64,000 nt of DNA from Variovorax sp. 679 (GTDB taxonomy: Bacteria; Pseudomonadota; Gammaproteobacteria; Burkholderiales; Burkholderiaceae_C): contig NZ_RXFS01000008.1 of assembly GCF_003952185.1 (NCBI RefSeq), positions 372,001 through 436,000 on the forward strand. The letters are read 5' to 3'. The notes under the pieces were generated by a model that saw nothing but the letters and a program-made list of their open reading frames with translations, ran no database searches and was not told where the DNA came from. This document shows, piece by piece, positions 10,078 through 18,521 of this stretch (the stretch's first letter is position 1; every line of letters starts with the position of its first letter). The position numbers were made by a program, and so were the translations under genes.

Positions 10078-11108
10078 CACTGTGTCGCCTTGAGCGTGTC
10101 GACGCCCGGCAGGCCCTGGCGGATCGCCTGCGAGAAGTTCGTGCCCGGCGGTGCCTTGTCGGTGGCAATGGCCCGGTCGGTGATGCGGCCGGCCGCGCGC
10201 AGCGCTTCCATGCTGTAGCCGGGCGCGAGGCCGCCCACGTCGAAGAGGTAGTCGGGCAGGTAGCCCGAGGCCAGCAGCCGCCAGTCCATCGGCAGGCCGG
10301 GCACGATGCGCTTGGCCAGCGCGTACACGATGGTGGTGCAGTTGGCGGTGATCGTGTTGTAGAAGCTCGGCGCGCGCACCAGCGCGGCGCCTTCGCCGAG
10401 GTAGGCGAGGAACAGCGAGCGCATCTCCTGCTGCGGCAGGCGCACGCGGTACATGTAGACGTCTTCGTCGCGCACATTGGTGCGCACTCGCAGGATGTCG
10501 TGCTCGTCGGCTGCGACGAGGCTGGTCTCGAACTGCTTGAAGAAGCCGCCGACGGAGGAGAAGCTCTCGCCGCGTTCCTTGCGGATCTCGATGGAGAAGG
10601 TGACGAACTGCCCGTCGTCGAAGCCGAAGGACACCAGCGTGTGCGCGATGGCCGGGCCGGTCCAGTACGAGAGCGACACGTCGACAGAGCGCAGGCGGTC
10701 GAGGTCGTAGCTGCGCGTTTCCCAGCGCTGGGTGTAGTCGGTGTCGCTGCGCCACTCGAAGTTGCGCACGTTGTCCATCGTGACGATGCTGCCATCGACA
10801 TGGGCATGCAGCTGGCGCGACACGTCGTCGGCCCACACGCGGTTCTGCGAAGGCAGGATGGTGCCCCACCAGCCGAGCAGCAATGCGAAGCCGACGATGT
10901 AGGAGAGCAGGGCGCGTGCGAGCCGTCCGCGCCACAGCAGCACGATGGCCGCAAGGCTGAAGGCGGCCCACAATGCGCCCGCACCGGCTTTGACGGCGAC
11001 CGGTCCCGGGAACTGGTACCAGAGCGCAAGGCAGGCCCACATCGCCGAGAGCAGCACGACGAGCGATGCCGCGAGGCGGCCGAGAAAGCGCAGGATCATT
11101 CGGGTCAA
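10077..11108 (-). CDS. DUF4105 domain membrane protein
   Basis: A 343-residue protein with three hydrophobic segments in the first 90 residues (about 8-30, 42-58, 65-82), then a periplasmic domain. The domain has the DUF4105 pattern: VTMDNVRNFEWRSDTDYTQRWETRSYDLDRL, followed by SFGFDDGQFVTFSIEIRKE and SFYNTITANCTTIVYALA, which contains the conserved N-x-T/C-x-x-N-C core. This family (also called the Lnb N-terminal periplasmic domain) is thought to have a papain-like or lipobiotic fold, but no activity is established that I can cite. It is the first gene of a two-gene unit with the lipoprotein hydrolase, the genes overlapping by one base. Confidence 0.85.
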   Translation of the reverse strand: MTRMILRFLGRLAASLVVLLSAMWACLALWYQFPGPVAVKAGAGALWAAFSLAAIVLLWRGRLARALLSYIVGFALLLGWWGTILPSQNRVWADDVSRQLHAHVDGSIVTMDNVRNFEWRSDTDYTQRWETRSYDLDRLRSVDVSLSYWTGPAIAHTLVSFGFDDGQFVTFSIEIRKERGESFSSVGGFFKQFETSLVAADEHDILRVRTNVRDEDVYMYRVRLPQQEMRSLFLAYLGEGAALVRAPSFYNTITANCTTIVYALAKRIVPGLPMDWRLLASGYLPDYLFDVGGLAPGYSMEALRAAGRITDRAIATDKAPPGTNFSQAIRQGLPGVDTLKATQ

Positions 11109-11186
11109 CGGAAAGTGAGGCGCGATTATCCCCGCCCGTGTCGCGCCGGCTCCTGTCCCGGCCGGTGGCTCGGAGCGGGCCGCGCC

Positions 11187-13895
11187 CTACAGCATGTAGG
11201 TCACGAGCTTGAAGTCCGGGTCTTCGGGGAACGGCTTCACGCTGAAGCCCAGCCTGCGTACCAGCTTCAGCATGTCGGGGTTGTTGGCCAGCACCAGGCC
11301 GTCGATCTCGGCGAGGCCCTTGTCCCGCGCCACGTCGATGATGCTTTCCATCAGCCGCGAGCCGATGCCCTTGCCGCTGAATTCGTCGGCCACCACCAGC
11401 GAGAACTCGCAGCTGGTCTGGTCGGGATTGGTGACATAGCGCGACACGCCTACGATGCGCTCGCTCTCGAGCACGGTGCCGTCGGGCGACACGCTGCGTT
11501 CCATCACTATCGCCACCAGCGCCATCTCGCGGTCGTAGTCGATCAGCGTGAAGCGCGAGAGCATCGACGGCGGCAGCTCGTGGAAGCGCGAGACGAAGCG
11601 GAACCAGCGGCTCTCGGGCGACAGGCCCTGCACCAGCGCCTGCAGCATCTGCGCATCGTTGGGGTGCACCGGCCGCACGATGTAGATGCCGCCACCGGTG
11701 CCTGGCATAGGCCATTCGCGCCGGTAGCGCGCGGGGTACGGCATGATGGCCAGGTGCTGGTAGCCGTTGACCGCGTTGCTCACATGCGCCGCCACCGCCT
11801 GCGTGCTGCTGCCGACCACGATGCGCGCATCGACCGAGATGGCGCCGTTCTCGTCCACGATGATGGGGTTGATGTCCATCTCGCGCAGCTCTGGCAGCTC
11901 GCACACCATTTCCGACACGCGCAGCAGCAGGTCTTCGAGCGCTTCCATGTCCACGGCGTTGGCACCTCGCCATTCGCCCAGCGTCTCGGCCACGCGCGAG
12001 CGCTCGATGAGCCGGTGCGCCAGGAACTGGTTGAGCGGCGGCAGCTCCATGGCGCGGTCGTTCATCAGCTCGATCATGGTGCCGCCCGCGCCGAACACGA
12101 TGACCGGGCCGAAGGGCTCGTCGGTGACCATGCCCACGTAGATCTCGCGCCCGCGTCGCGCGCGCACCATCTTCTGCACCGTCACGCCGTTGATGCGCGC
12201 CTCGGGCGCGAGGCGGGCCACGCGCTCCATCATCTCGACGTAGGTGTCGCGCGCGGCGGTGCCGTTGAGCACGTTGAGCGCCACGCCTTCCACGTCGGAC
12301 TTGTGCGGAATGTCGGGCGAATCGATCTTCAGCGCGACCGGAAAGCCCAGCTGCGTCGCGATCATCATCGCCTCGCTGGCGCTGCGCGCGAGCAGCGTGC
12401 GCGTGATCGGAATGTGGAAGGACGACAGCAGCGACTTCGACTCCATCTCCGTCAGCACATGGCGCCGCTCGGCCAGCACGCTCTCGATGAGAAGCCGCGC
12501 GCCCTCTATGTCGGGCTTGGCCAGCGCCGACAGCGGCGGCGGCGTCTGCTGCAGCAGCTGCTGGTTCTGGTAGAAGGCCGCGATGTTGCCGAAGGCGCCC
12601 ACGGCGGCTTCGGGCGTGCGAAAGCTCGGGATGGTCGCGTCGGCCAGTACCGTGCGTGCCTTGCCGACCGACGAGTCGCCCATCCAGCAGGCCAGCAGCG
12701 GCTTGTTCATCGGCCTCGGAATGTCGGCCAGCGCCTTTGCGGTGGCGGCTGCATCGGCGCCCGCTTTGGGCGAGAAGATGGCGAGCACACCGTCGACCTG
12801 GCTGTCGGCCGAGGCTGCCTCGATGGCGGCGCGGTAGTGCGCAGGCTGGGCCTCTTCGGAAAGATCGATCAGGTCGGCCAGCGAAGCGAGCGGAGGCAGG
12901 GTGGGCTGAAGCACCTTCTGCGCGGGCGCCGAGAGCTTGCCCAGGTGGAGCCCGATCTCGTTGATCCAGTCGGCTGCGAGCACGCCCGGCCCGCCGCCGT
13001 TGGTGACCACGGCGAGCCGCTTGCCCACCGGCCGGTAGCGCGAGGCCAGGCATTTGGCGGCGGAGAACAGCTCGACGAAGGAGCGCACGCGAACCGCGCC
13101 CGCACGGCGCAGCGCGGCATCGAACACATCGTCGCTGCCCACGATGGCCGCGCTGTGGGTCTGCGCGGCCTCGTTGCCCGCCGGCTTGCGCCCGGCCTTG
13201 AGCACCACCACCGGCTTGGCATGCGAGGCCGAGCGCAGCGCGCTCATGAAGCGACGCGCATCGGCTATGCCTTCGAGGTACACGATGATGCTGTGCGTAG
13301 CCTGGTCGTTGGCGAGGAAGTCGAGCACCTGCGGAATGTCGACCGAGGTATGCGGGCCCAGCGACACCACGCTCGAGAAACCCACGCCGTTCTGGTGTGC
13401 CCAGTCGAGCATCGAGGCCGTGAGCGCACCGGACTGCGCCACCAGCGCGAGCGGTCCGCTCCTGGCCAGCGGGCCGGCCACGCTGGCGTTCAGGTGCAGC
13501 AGCGGACGCTGGAAGCCCAGCGAATTCGGCCCCAGCAGGTGCACGCCCTCGCGGCGCGCGATCTTGCGCCACTGCGCCGCCTGTTCGGCACCGATACCGC
13601 TTGAAAGAACCACCGCCGCCTTGCAACCGATGCGCCCGGCGATTTCGAGCGCGGCCGCCACGTCGCCCGGCGCCAGCGCGATCAGGGCGAGGTCGGCATG
13701 GGTCTGCGCCAGTTCCTCGAGCGTGCCCTTGGTGCGCACGTCGAGGAAGCGCAAGGTGCCGTCGAAGCGGTCGGCGCGGAAGGCCTCACGCAGCGTGCGG
13801 CCGGCCGGCGTCTGCCCGCCCGGGCCGTCGGCATTGCCGACGAATGCCACGATGGAGGCGGGCGCGAAGAGCGGGGTCAGGAAATGCTTGTCCAT
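11187..13895 (-). CDS. PatZ-like protein lysine acetyltransferase (ADP-forming acyl-CoA synthetase domain plus GNAT)
   Basis: A 902-residue multidomain protein. The order is CoA-binding Rossmann domain (about 5-130), succinyl-CoA-ligase-like flavodoxin domains (about 145-460, with LGPNSLGFQRP and VTNGGGPGVLAADW), ATP-grasp domain (about 480-700, with KSDVEGVALNV and EMDINPIIVDENG) and a C-terminal GNAT domain (about 740-902, with VADEFSGKGIGSRLMESIIDVA). Known PatZ/Pat/YfiQ proteins of similar length use the ligase-like part as a CoA-sensing regulator and the GNAT part to acetylate lysines, notably in acetyl-CoA synthetase. The Rossmann and ligase part lacks the assurance of catalytic activity. 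It is monocistronic and divergent from the phosphatase-like gene. Confidence 0.9.
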   Translation of the reverse strand: MDKHFLTPLFAPASIVAFVGNADGPGGQTPAGRTLREAFRADRFDGTLRFLDVRTKGTLEELAQTHADLALIALAPGDVAAALEIAGRIGCKAAVVLSSGIGAEQAAQWRKIARREGVHLLGPNSLGFQRPLLHLNASVAGPLARSGPLALVAQSGALTASMLDWAHQNGVGFSSVVSLGPHTSVDIPQVLDFLANDQATHSIIVYLEGIADARRFMSALRSASHAKPVVVLKAGRKPAGNEAAQTHSAAIVGSDDVFDAALRRAGAVRVRSFVELFSAAKCLASRYRPVGKRLAVVTNGGGPGVLAADWINEIGLHLGKLSAPAQKVLQPTLPPLASLADLIDLSEEAQPAHYRAAIEAASADSQVDGVLAIFSPKAGADAAATAKALADIPRPMNKPLLACWMGDSSVGKARTVLADATIPSFRTPEAAVGAFGNIAAFYQNQQLLQQTPPPLSALAKPDIEGARLLIESVLAERRHVLTEMESKSLLSSFHIPITRTLLARSASEAMMIATQLGFPVALKIDSPDIPHKSDVEGVALNVLNGTAARDTYVEMMERVARLAPEARINGVTVQKMVRARRGREIYVGMVTDEPFGPVIVFGAGGTMIELMNDRAMELPPLNQFLAHRLIERSRVAETLGEWRGANAVDMEALEDLLLRVSEMVCELPELREMDINPIIVDENGAISVDARIVVGSSTQAVAAHVSNAVNGYQHLAIMPYPARYRREWPMPGTGGGIYIVRPVHPNDAQMLQALVQGLSPESRWFRFVSRFHELPPSMLSRFTLIDYDREMALVAIVMERSVSPDGTVLESERIVGVSRYVTNPDQTSCEFSLVVADEFSGKGIGSRLMESIIDVARDKGLAEIDGLVLANNPDMLKLVRRLGFSVKPFPEDPDFKLVTYML

Positions 13896-13948
13896 GACCC
13901 CCGAGTCTGCACCGTTCCGCGTCTTTCGGGGATGGTTGGGCGGAGTGT

Positions 13949-13988
13949 TGACCTAAGTCATGACGTGGTCAGCGCGCATGGCTATATT
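13949..13988 (+). promoter_or_regulatory. putative promoter with overlapping inverted repeat
   Basis: In the 102-base divergent region, ATGACG (13960-13965) and TATATT (13983-13988) are spaced 17 bases apart and look like a sigma-70 promoter pointing to the phosphatase-like gene. TGACC (13949-13953) and GGTCA (13967-13971) form an inverted repeat across the -35. The predicted start site falls within about three bases of the ATG at 13998, which would make the message essentially leaderless. Assigned by eye only. Confidence 0.4.
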
Positions 13989-13997
13989 CAAGGCTCC

Positions 13998-14492
13998 ATG
14001 CAAAAACGTATCGGCGTGATATTCGTCTCCCGACGAAATTCATTGCGCAGCATCCTGGCCGAAGCGTGCCTCGCGCACCTGGACCCGAAGAGGTTCTCGG
14101 CGTCTTCCTGCGGACAACCCGGACAGGTCGTCCGCGAGTTCCATCCTGCTGCCGTTGCCGCGCTGAAGAGCGCGAGCATTCCCGTTCCCGAGCGGCTGCC
14201 GCGCAGCTGGGACGAGCTGGTGCGCGCGAATGCCTCGGCGGCGGATTTCGTCATCACCCTCGACACCGCCACCGAGCAGCGCCAGCCGCGATGGCCCGGC
14301 CAGCCCGATGCGGCGCTGTGGGAATACCCCGACGTGGCCGGCGGCGCCAACCCCGACAAGGTCGCACACGACGCGGTCCTGACGCTGTTCTCGCTGCGCC
14401 GCAGGCTCGAACTGCTCGTGAGTCTGCCGATGCAGGGGGCCGACCGGTCGGCCGTGCGGTCCGATGTGCGGGACCTGGGTTACCTTCGATAG
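13998..14492 (+). CDS. low-molecular-weight phosphatase/ArsC-fold protein lacking the catalytic cysteine
   Basis: A 164-residue protein with the LMW protein tyrosine phosphatase / thioredoxin-type arsenate reductase fold. The P-loop normally reads FxCxxNxxRS. Here it is VIFVSRRNSLRS, so the nucleophilic cysteine is Ser11, while the arginine and following serine are kept. The later segment LRRSWDELV to DFVITLDTATEQRQPRWPGQP and EYPDVAGG follows the family, including the aspartate-proline-like region. With serine in place of cysteine it should not form a phosphocysteine or reduce arsenate, so a binding role or altered chemistry is likely. No gene nearby suggests arsenic resistance. Confidence 0.75.
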   Translation: MQKRIGVIFVSRRNSLRSILAEACLAHLDPKRFSASSCGQPGQVVREFHPAAVAALKSASIPVPERLPRSWDELVRANASAADFVITLDTATEQRQPRWPGQPDAALWEYPDVAGGANPDKVAHDAVLTLFSLRRRLELLVSLPMQGADRSAVRSDVRDLGYLR

Positions 14493-14595
14493 TCTGCCGG
14501 TAGCTCATTCCGATACCACCGCTGATCGAGCCCGGCAATCGCGAGCTGCCGACGGATGCTCGGGCCGATTCGAAACTTCACGACAGGACGACCCG

Positions 14596-15174
14596 ATGGA
14601 CGTGGTGCTCGTACACGGCATCTTCAACAACGGCAATATCTTCAGGCGCATGGTGCGGGCGCTCGAGGCGGACGGCCATCGCTGCTGGGTGCCTTCCCTC
14701 AAGCCCGCCGATGGCCGCAAGGGAATCCATGACCTTGCGTGCAAGCTCAAGGCCTACATCGACGCGCACGTGGAGCCCGATGCGCCGATCGCCATCGTCG
14801 GCTTCAGCATGGGCTGCATCATTGCGCGCCAGTATCTTCAGGTGCTCGGCGGCATCGCCCGCGCCCAGGCACTCTTCGCCATCGCCGGGCCGCATGAAGG
14901 GACCATGACCGCCTATGCCTACCCCGGCCGTGGCGCCAGGGACATGCGGCCGCGAAGCCCCTTGCTCGAGAACCTGAGGAAGACCGAAAGCTGCCTGGAC
15001 GGACTGAAACTCTTCACGTACTGGACGTCCCTGGACATCACGATCCTGCCCGCCACGAGCAGCAACTGGCGACGCGCCGCGAGCAGCCTCGATGCGCGCG
15101 CCTGGTTGCACCGGCTCATGCCGGGCGATGCGAAGGTCTGCGCCGACATCACGCGCCGCGTGTGCGCGCTGTGA
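14596..15174 (+). CDS. small alpha/beta hydrolase (lipase-like)
   Basis: A 192-residue compact alpha/beta hydrolase. MDVVLVHGIFNNGNIFRRM provides the HG oxyanion motif. The nucleophile elbow is IVGFSMGCIIARQYL (Ser near residue 74). The core resembles bacterial triacylglycerol-lipase/PGAP1-like proteins of minimal size. No signal peptide is visible, so it is probably cytosolic. The acid and base are less clear; the C-terminal half has no obvious GDGxV motif. It starts 103 bases after the phosphatase-like gene and ends 18 bases before the convergent dodecin gene. Confidence 0.75.
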   Translation: MDVVLVHGIFNNGNIFRRMVRALEADGHRCWVPSLKPADGRKGIHDLACKLKAYIDAHVEPDAPIAIVGFSMGCIIARQYLQVLGGIARAQALFAIAGPHEGTMTAYAYPGRGARDMRPRSPLLENLRKTESCLDGLKLFTYWTSLDITILPATSSNWRRAASSLDARAWLHRLMPGDAKVCADITRRVCAL

Positions 15175-15192
15175 CGAGGCGTCGATGCCGCC

Positions 15193-15399
15193 TCACTCCA
15201 GCGTGAACCCGATCTTCAGCGTCACCTGCCAATGCGCCACCTTGCCGTCCACCACGTGCCCGCGCGTCTCTGTGACCGTGAACCACTGGATGTTGCGTAC
15301 CGTCTCGTGCGCCTTGGCAATGGCGGTCTGCACGGCGTCCTCGATGCTGGTCGGGGAGGAGCCCGTCAGTTCGAGCGATTTGTAGACGTGATTGGACAT
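15193..15399 (-). CDS. dodecin
   Basis: A 68-residue dodecin, a small protein that assembles into hollow dodecamers and binds flavins (FMN, riboflavin or lumichrome) to store or buffer them. The hallmark core is intact: NIQWFTVTETRGHVVDGKVAHWQVTLKIGFTLE, including the tryptophan that stacks on the isoalloxazine ring and the glutamine and arginine nearby. Length is typical. It is a single gene, 66 bases downstream of nothing on its strand and convergent with the lipase-like gene. Confidence 0.95.
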   Translation of the reverse strand: MSNHVYKSLELTGSSPTSIEDAVQTAIAKAHETVRNIQWFTVTETRGHVVDGKVAHWQVTLKIGFTLE

Positions 15400-15465
15400 G
15401 GCGTCTGTCTCCTTCTGGGTTGACGGGCGAGGGGCCCGGAAAACATCGTAGTCTTGTTGCGGGCG

Positions 15466-16626
15466 TCAGTGGACGAATCCGCCCTTGATGAAGCGCACGG
15501 GCTCGGCGTCCATGCGGGCGATGAGGGCGCCGAGGCCGTCCGGAGCCAACGGCCGCGTGCCGGACGATGGAGTCTGTTCGGTGCGGCACAGCAGGTCGTC
15601 GTCGCTCCATGCGCCCTTGCCGGGTTCGCCGCGTGCGCGCAGCCAGCCGTCACGGTCCACGATGAACTGGGTGCCTGCGAGTTGCGTGGTCGCGGCAATG
15701 AGCGAGAAGGCGGCCCACGCGGCGGGCGAGGCGGCGGTGCAATCACCAGACCGGGATGCGCTGACCCCGGCGTCCGGCGCGAGAGTCACGGTGACGAGGC
15801 GTGGGTCGTCCAGCGGCGTTGTGTCGTCGCCGGCCGCCACGATCCGCACGCGCTGCCCGCGCCAGCTGCCCAGCCTGCGCGGCGGCTTGCTGCCGCATTG
15901 CACGGTCACGTCCGGCGGTGCGATCGGCTGGGTCCACAGGCCGGCCGCGCGCAGGCTTTCGCCGGCGCCCTGGGCTTTCATGAAATCGATCAGCGCCCAA
16001 GCGTCCGCATCGCTCAGCGTGGAGCCGAAGCCGGGCATCGTCGTGTTGCCGCGCCGGTCGCGCATGCCGTTCAGCAGATGCCAGAGCAGATCGCCATCGG
16101 TGCGCCGCCACAGCAGCGGGCCGGAGAGGTTGGGCGGCCACACGGGCTGTGCGGAAGCCAGCGGGCCTTGCCCGCGCCCGTCGGTGCCATGGCAGGCCAC
16201 GCATTGCGCCGCGTAGAGCCCGCCCCCGCGCGCGATGCTCTCGGCCGTGAATCCTGTTGGAGACGACTGGAAGCTCGTCGGGTACGCGGGCACCAGCACC
16301 ACGTTGGCCTCGGGCCAGGGTGTCGCGACCACCAGCAGTGCGGCCAGAACCGCCTGCCAGACACGACCCCGGCGCCAGAGCAGGGCGAGCAGCAGGACCA
16401 GCAGCGCTACCGAAAGAAGCACCACCGTGAGCCCGAGCCTTCGCGCCTGCCCGAGATCGATCAGCAGGTTCTCGCCCGACAGCCGCAGCGCCCACGGCCA
16501 TGCCGGCTGGCCGTGCGCATGCGCGACCAGCCCCAACGCATCGAGCACGCGCAGCAGCTGCAATTGCGCACCCTGCAGCAGGCCGATCAGCAGGTTGAGC
16601 CAACCGGCCTCCGGCGGACCGCTCAT
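15466..16626 (-). CDS. membrane-anchored cytochrome c
   Basis: A 386-residue protein. Hydrophobic segments lie at about 8-25 and 63-100. A periplasmic class I cytochrome c domain follows, with the haem site CVACH (about residue 136) and the axial methionine in NTTMPGFGS (about 193). After it comes an extra C-terminal region of about 170 residues of unknown fold, containing VRIVAAGDDTTPLDDPRLV. It begins seven bases after the stop of the ABC ATPase and is therefore the last gene of the importer operon. Why an electron carrier is co-expressed with a NitT/TauT-type importer is unclear; oxidation of the imported compound is one possibility. Confidence 0.85.
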   Translation of the reverse strand: MSGPPEAGWLNLLIGLLQGAQLQLLRVLDALGLVAHAHGQPAWPWALRLSGENLLIDLGQARRLGLTVVLLSVALLVLLLALLWRRGRVWQAVLAALLVVATPWPEANVVLVPAYPTSFQSSPTGFTAESIARGGGLYAAQCVACHGTDGRGQGPLASAQPVWPPNLSGPLLWRRTDGDLLWHLLNGMRDRRGNTTMPGFGSTLSDADAWALIDFMKAQGAGESLRAAGLWTQPIAPPDVTVQCGSKPPRRLGSWRGQRVRIVAAGDDTTPLDDPRLVTVTLAPDAGVSASRSGDCTAASPAAWAAFSLIAATTQLAGTQFIVDRDGWLRARGEPGKGAWSDDDLLCRTEQTPSSGTRPLAPDGLGALIARMDAEPVRFIKGGFVH

Positions 16627-16632
16627 GTCAGG

Positions 16633-17445
16633 TCACCACGTGGCGTCGAGTCCCAGGTGCTTGAGCGCCTCGTGACGCAGCCCGGCCAGCTTCGGGTCGC
16701 CGCGATGGCGCGGGTAGGGCAGGTCGACCACCAGCTCCGCCGCGATGCGCGCGGGCCGGTCGCTCAGCACGATCACCCGGTTGGCAAGGAAGAGCGCCTC
16801 TTCCACGTCGTGCGTCACCAGCAACGCGGAGAAACCGGCGCGCTGCCACAGGTTGACCAGCTCGCTCTGCATCGCGATGCGCGTGAGCGAATCGAGCTTG
16901 CCCAGCGGCTCGTCGAGCACCAGCAGCTGCGGGTCGTTGACCAGCGCGCGCGCCAGCGCCACGCGTTGCGCCATGCCGCCGGAAAGATGGTGCGGAAAGG
17001 CCTTCGCGAACTCGGTCAGGCCCACGAGCTTGAGCGCTTCGTCGACGCGGGCACGCTGTTCCTTCAGCACGCCGCGCGCCTGCAGGCCCAGCGCCACGTT
17101 GTCCCACACGCTGCGCCAGGGGTAGAGCGTCGGGTCCTGGAACACGACGATGCGCGACGGATCGGGCCGCGTGATGGTCTCGCCGTTCTGCGTGATGGTG
17201 CCGGTGGTCGCGGGCTCGAGCCCGGCCACGAGCCGCAGCAGCGTCGACTTGCCGCAGCCGCTGGGCCCCAGCAGCGCGACGAATTCGCCGGGGCGCACCT
17301 GCAGGTCGATGCCGTCGAGCACCTGCAGCACGCCGCCGGACACCTCGAACCAGTGGCTGACGCCGCGAATGTCTATGTGCGCGCCGCCGGCATTTGCATT
17401 GGCCGGGGAGGGCGCGGGAGGAAGCACGGCGTTCGTCGTCACCAT
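16633..17445 (-). CDS. NitT/TauT-type ABC transporter ATP-binding protein
   Basis: A 270-residue ABC ATPase of the nitrate/sulfonate/taurine subgroup. Motifs are Walker A GPSGCGKST (about 65), Q-loop VVFQDPTLYPWRSVWDNV, signature LSGGMAQRVALARAL, Walker B LLVLDEPLGKLD and the H-loop VTHDVEEAL. The DEPLGKLD form is typical of TauB/SsuB. The N-terminus is rich in Pro and Ala for 20 residues before the domain. ATG at 17445 overlaps the permease stop by seven bases. It powers uptake with the permease and binding protein upstream. Confidence 0.93.
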   Translation of the reverse strand: MVTTNAVLPPAPSPANANAGGAHIDIRGVSHWFEVSGGVLQVLDGIDLQVRPGEFVALLGPSGCGKSTLLRLVAGLEPATTGTITQNGETITRPDPSRIVVFQDPTLYPWRSVWDNVALGLQARGVLKEQRARVDEALKLVGLTEFAKAFPHHLSGGMAQRVALARALVNDPQLLVLDEPLGKLDSLTRIAMQSELVNLWQRAGFSALLVTHDVEEALFLANRVIVLSDRPARIAAELVVDLPYPRHRGDPKLAGLRHEALKHLGLDATW

Positions 17446-18521
17446 TTGACGGTTCCTTTCTGCCAGGACAGCACGCGGTCGCGCACCTTGAAGAGCAGCG
17501 TGATGAGACCCGAGCACAGCGCCGCCATGACGAGCAGTGCCGCATACATGTTGGCGTAGGCGGCCCAGCCCTGGGCCCACTGCAGATACCAGCCCAGCCC
17601 GGCCTTCACGCCCATCATCTCGGCCGTGATGAGTACCGAGAACGAAGCCCCCAGGCCCATGAACAGCCCGACGAAGACCTGCGGCAGCGCAGCAGGAATC
17701 GCCACCCGCAGCACCAGGAAGCGCTCCGACGCACCCAGCGTGCGCGCCACGTCGTAATAGCTCTTGTGCACCGAAGCCACGCCCGACCAGGTCAGCACCG
17801 CCACAGGGAAGAAAGTGGCCAGCCCTACGAGGAACACGGCAGCCGAATAGCTCGACGGCGCGAAGAAGAATGCGAGCGGCAGCAGCGCCGACGCCGGCAC
17901 CGGCCCCAGGAAGCGCAGCAGCGGATGCACCCAATACCCCGCGATGCGCGACCAGCCGATCGATACGCCGGTGACGAAACCGACCAGCGCGCCCAGCACG
18001 AAACCATTGACCAGCAGGCGCAGCGAATAGGCGGTCGACAGGCCCAGCCGGCGCCAGTCTTCATGCACCACGTCGATCAGGCTCTGCGGCGGCGCGAAGA
18101 AGGGCGAGGGCAGCACGCCCAGCTTGGCGGTGCCGATCTCCCACAGCGCGAGCGCCACGGGCAGCGCGACCAGCCATTGCCCGGCCGGCCTCAGAGCGCG
18201 GGCCAGCCTGCCCGCCCGGCTGCCCAGCAGCGCGATGGCCAGCAGCACAGCGGCGCCCACCAGCGTGGCAATGCCGAACTCGAAGGTGAAGGCCCAGTCG
18301 CTGAAGCCGACTTCCTTGTTCGGCCACAGCAGCGTGAGCAGGCCCAGCGCGACCCATGCGGCCGCGGCGAGCAGGCCGGTGGGCCAGATGCCCGTGGGGG
18401 CGGCGGGGCGCAGCGTCGCCGCCTGCGGTGCGGCCGGTGCCTTCGGTACGCGAGGAGCCGGCGAGCGGACGTTGCCCTGCAGTCCGAGCGGTGCGTCCAG
18501 AGTCTGTTCAGCCGCGCTCAT
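17439..18521 (-). CDS. NitT/TauT-type ABC transporter permease
   Basis: A 360-residue inner-membrane permease. After a Pro/Ala-rich cytosolic leader of about 45 residues there are around eight hydrophobic segments. The C-terminal part has the SsuC/TauC core: LGVLPSPFFAPPQSLIDVV, then LGPVPASALLPLAFFFAP and the EAA-type loop YYDVARTLGASERFLVLRVAIPAALPQVFVGL. Extra N-terminal helices make it longer than the roughly 260-residue norm. Its ATG overlaps the binding-protein stop (TCAT at 18518-18521 on the plus strand). Confidence 0.92.
   Translation of the reverse strand: MSAAEQTLDAPLGLQGNVRSPAPRVPKAPAAPQAATLRPAAPTGIWPTGLLAAAAWVALGLLTLLWPNKEVGFSDWAFTFEFGIATLVGAAVLLAIALLGSRAGRLARALRPAGQWLVALPVALALWEIGTAKLGVLPSPFFAPPQSLIDVVHEDWRRLGLSTAYSLRLLVNGFVLGALVGFVTGVSIGWSRIAGYWVHPLLRFLGPVPASALLPLAFFFAPSSYSAAVFLVGLATFFPVAVLTWSGVASVHKSYYDVARTLGASERFLVLRVAIPAALPQVFVGLFMGLGASFSVLITAEMMGVKAGLGWYLQWAQGWAAYANMYAALLVMAALCSGLITLLFKVRDRVLSWQKGTVKW

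Noticed and set aside
10078..13626. Upstream extension of the lipoprotein hydrolase frame into a 1831-residue protein
   Set aside because: The upstream part is an out-of-frame reading of the DUF4105 and PatZ-like genes. The true start at 10077 begins a lipoprotein signal peptide and overlaps the DUF4105 stop.
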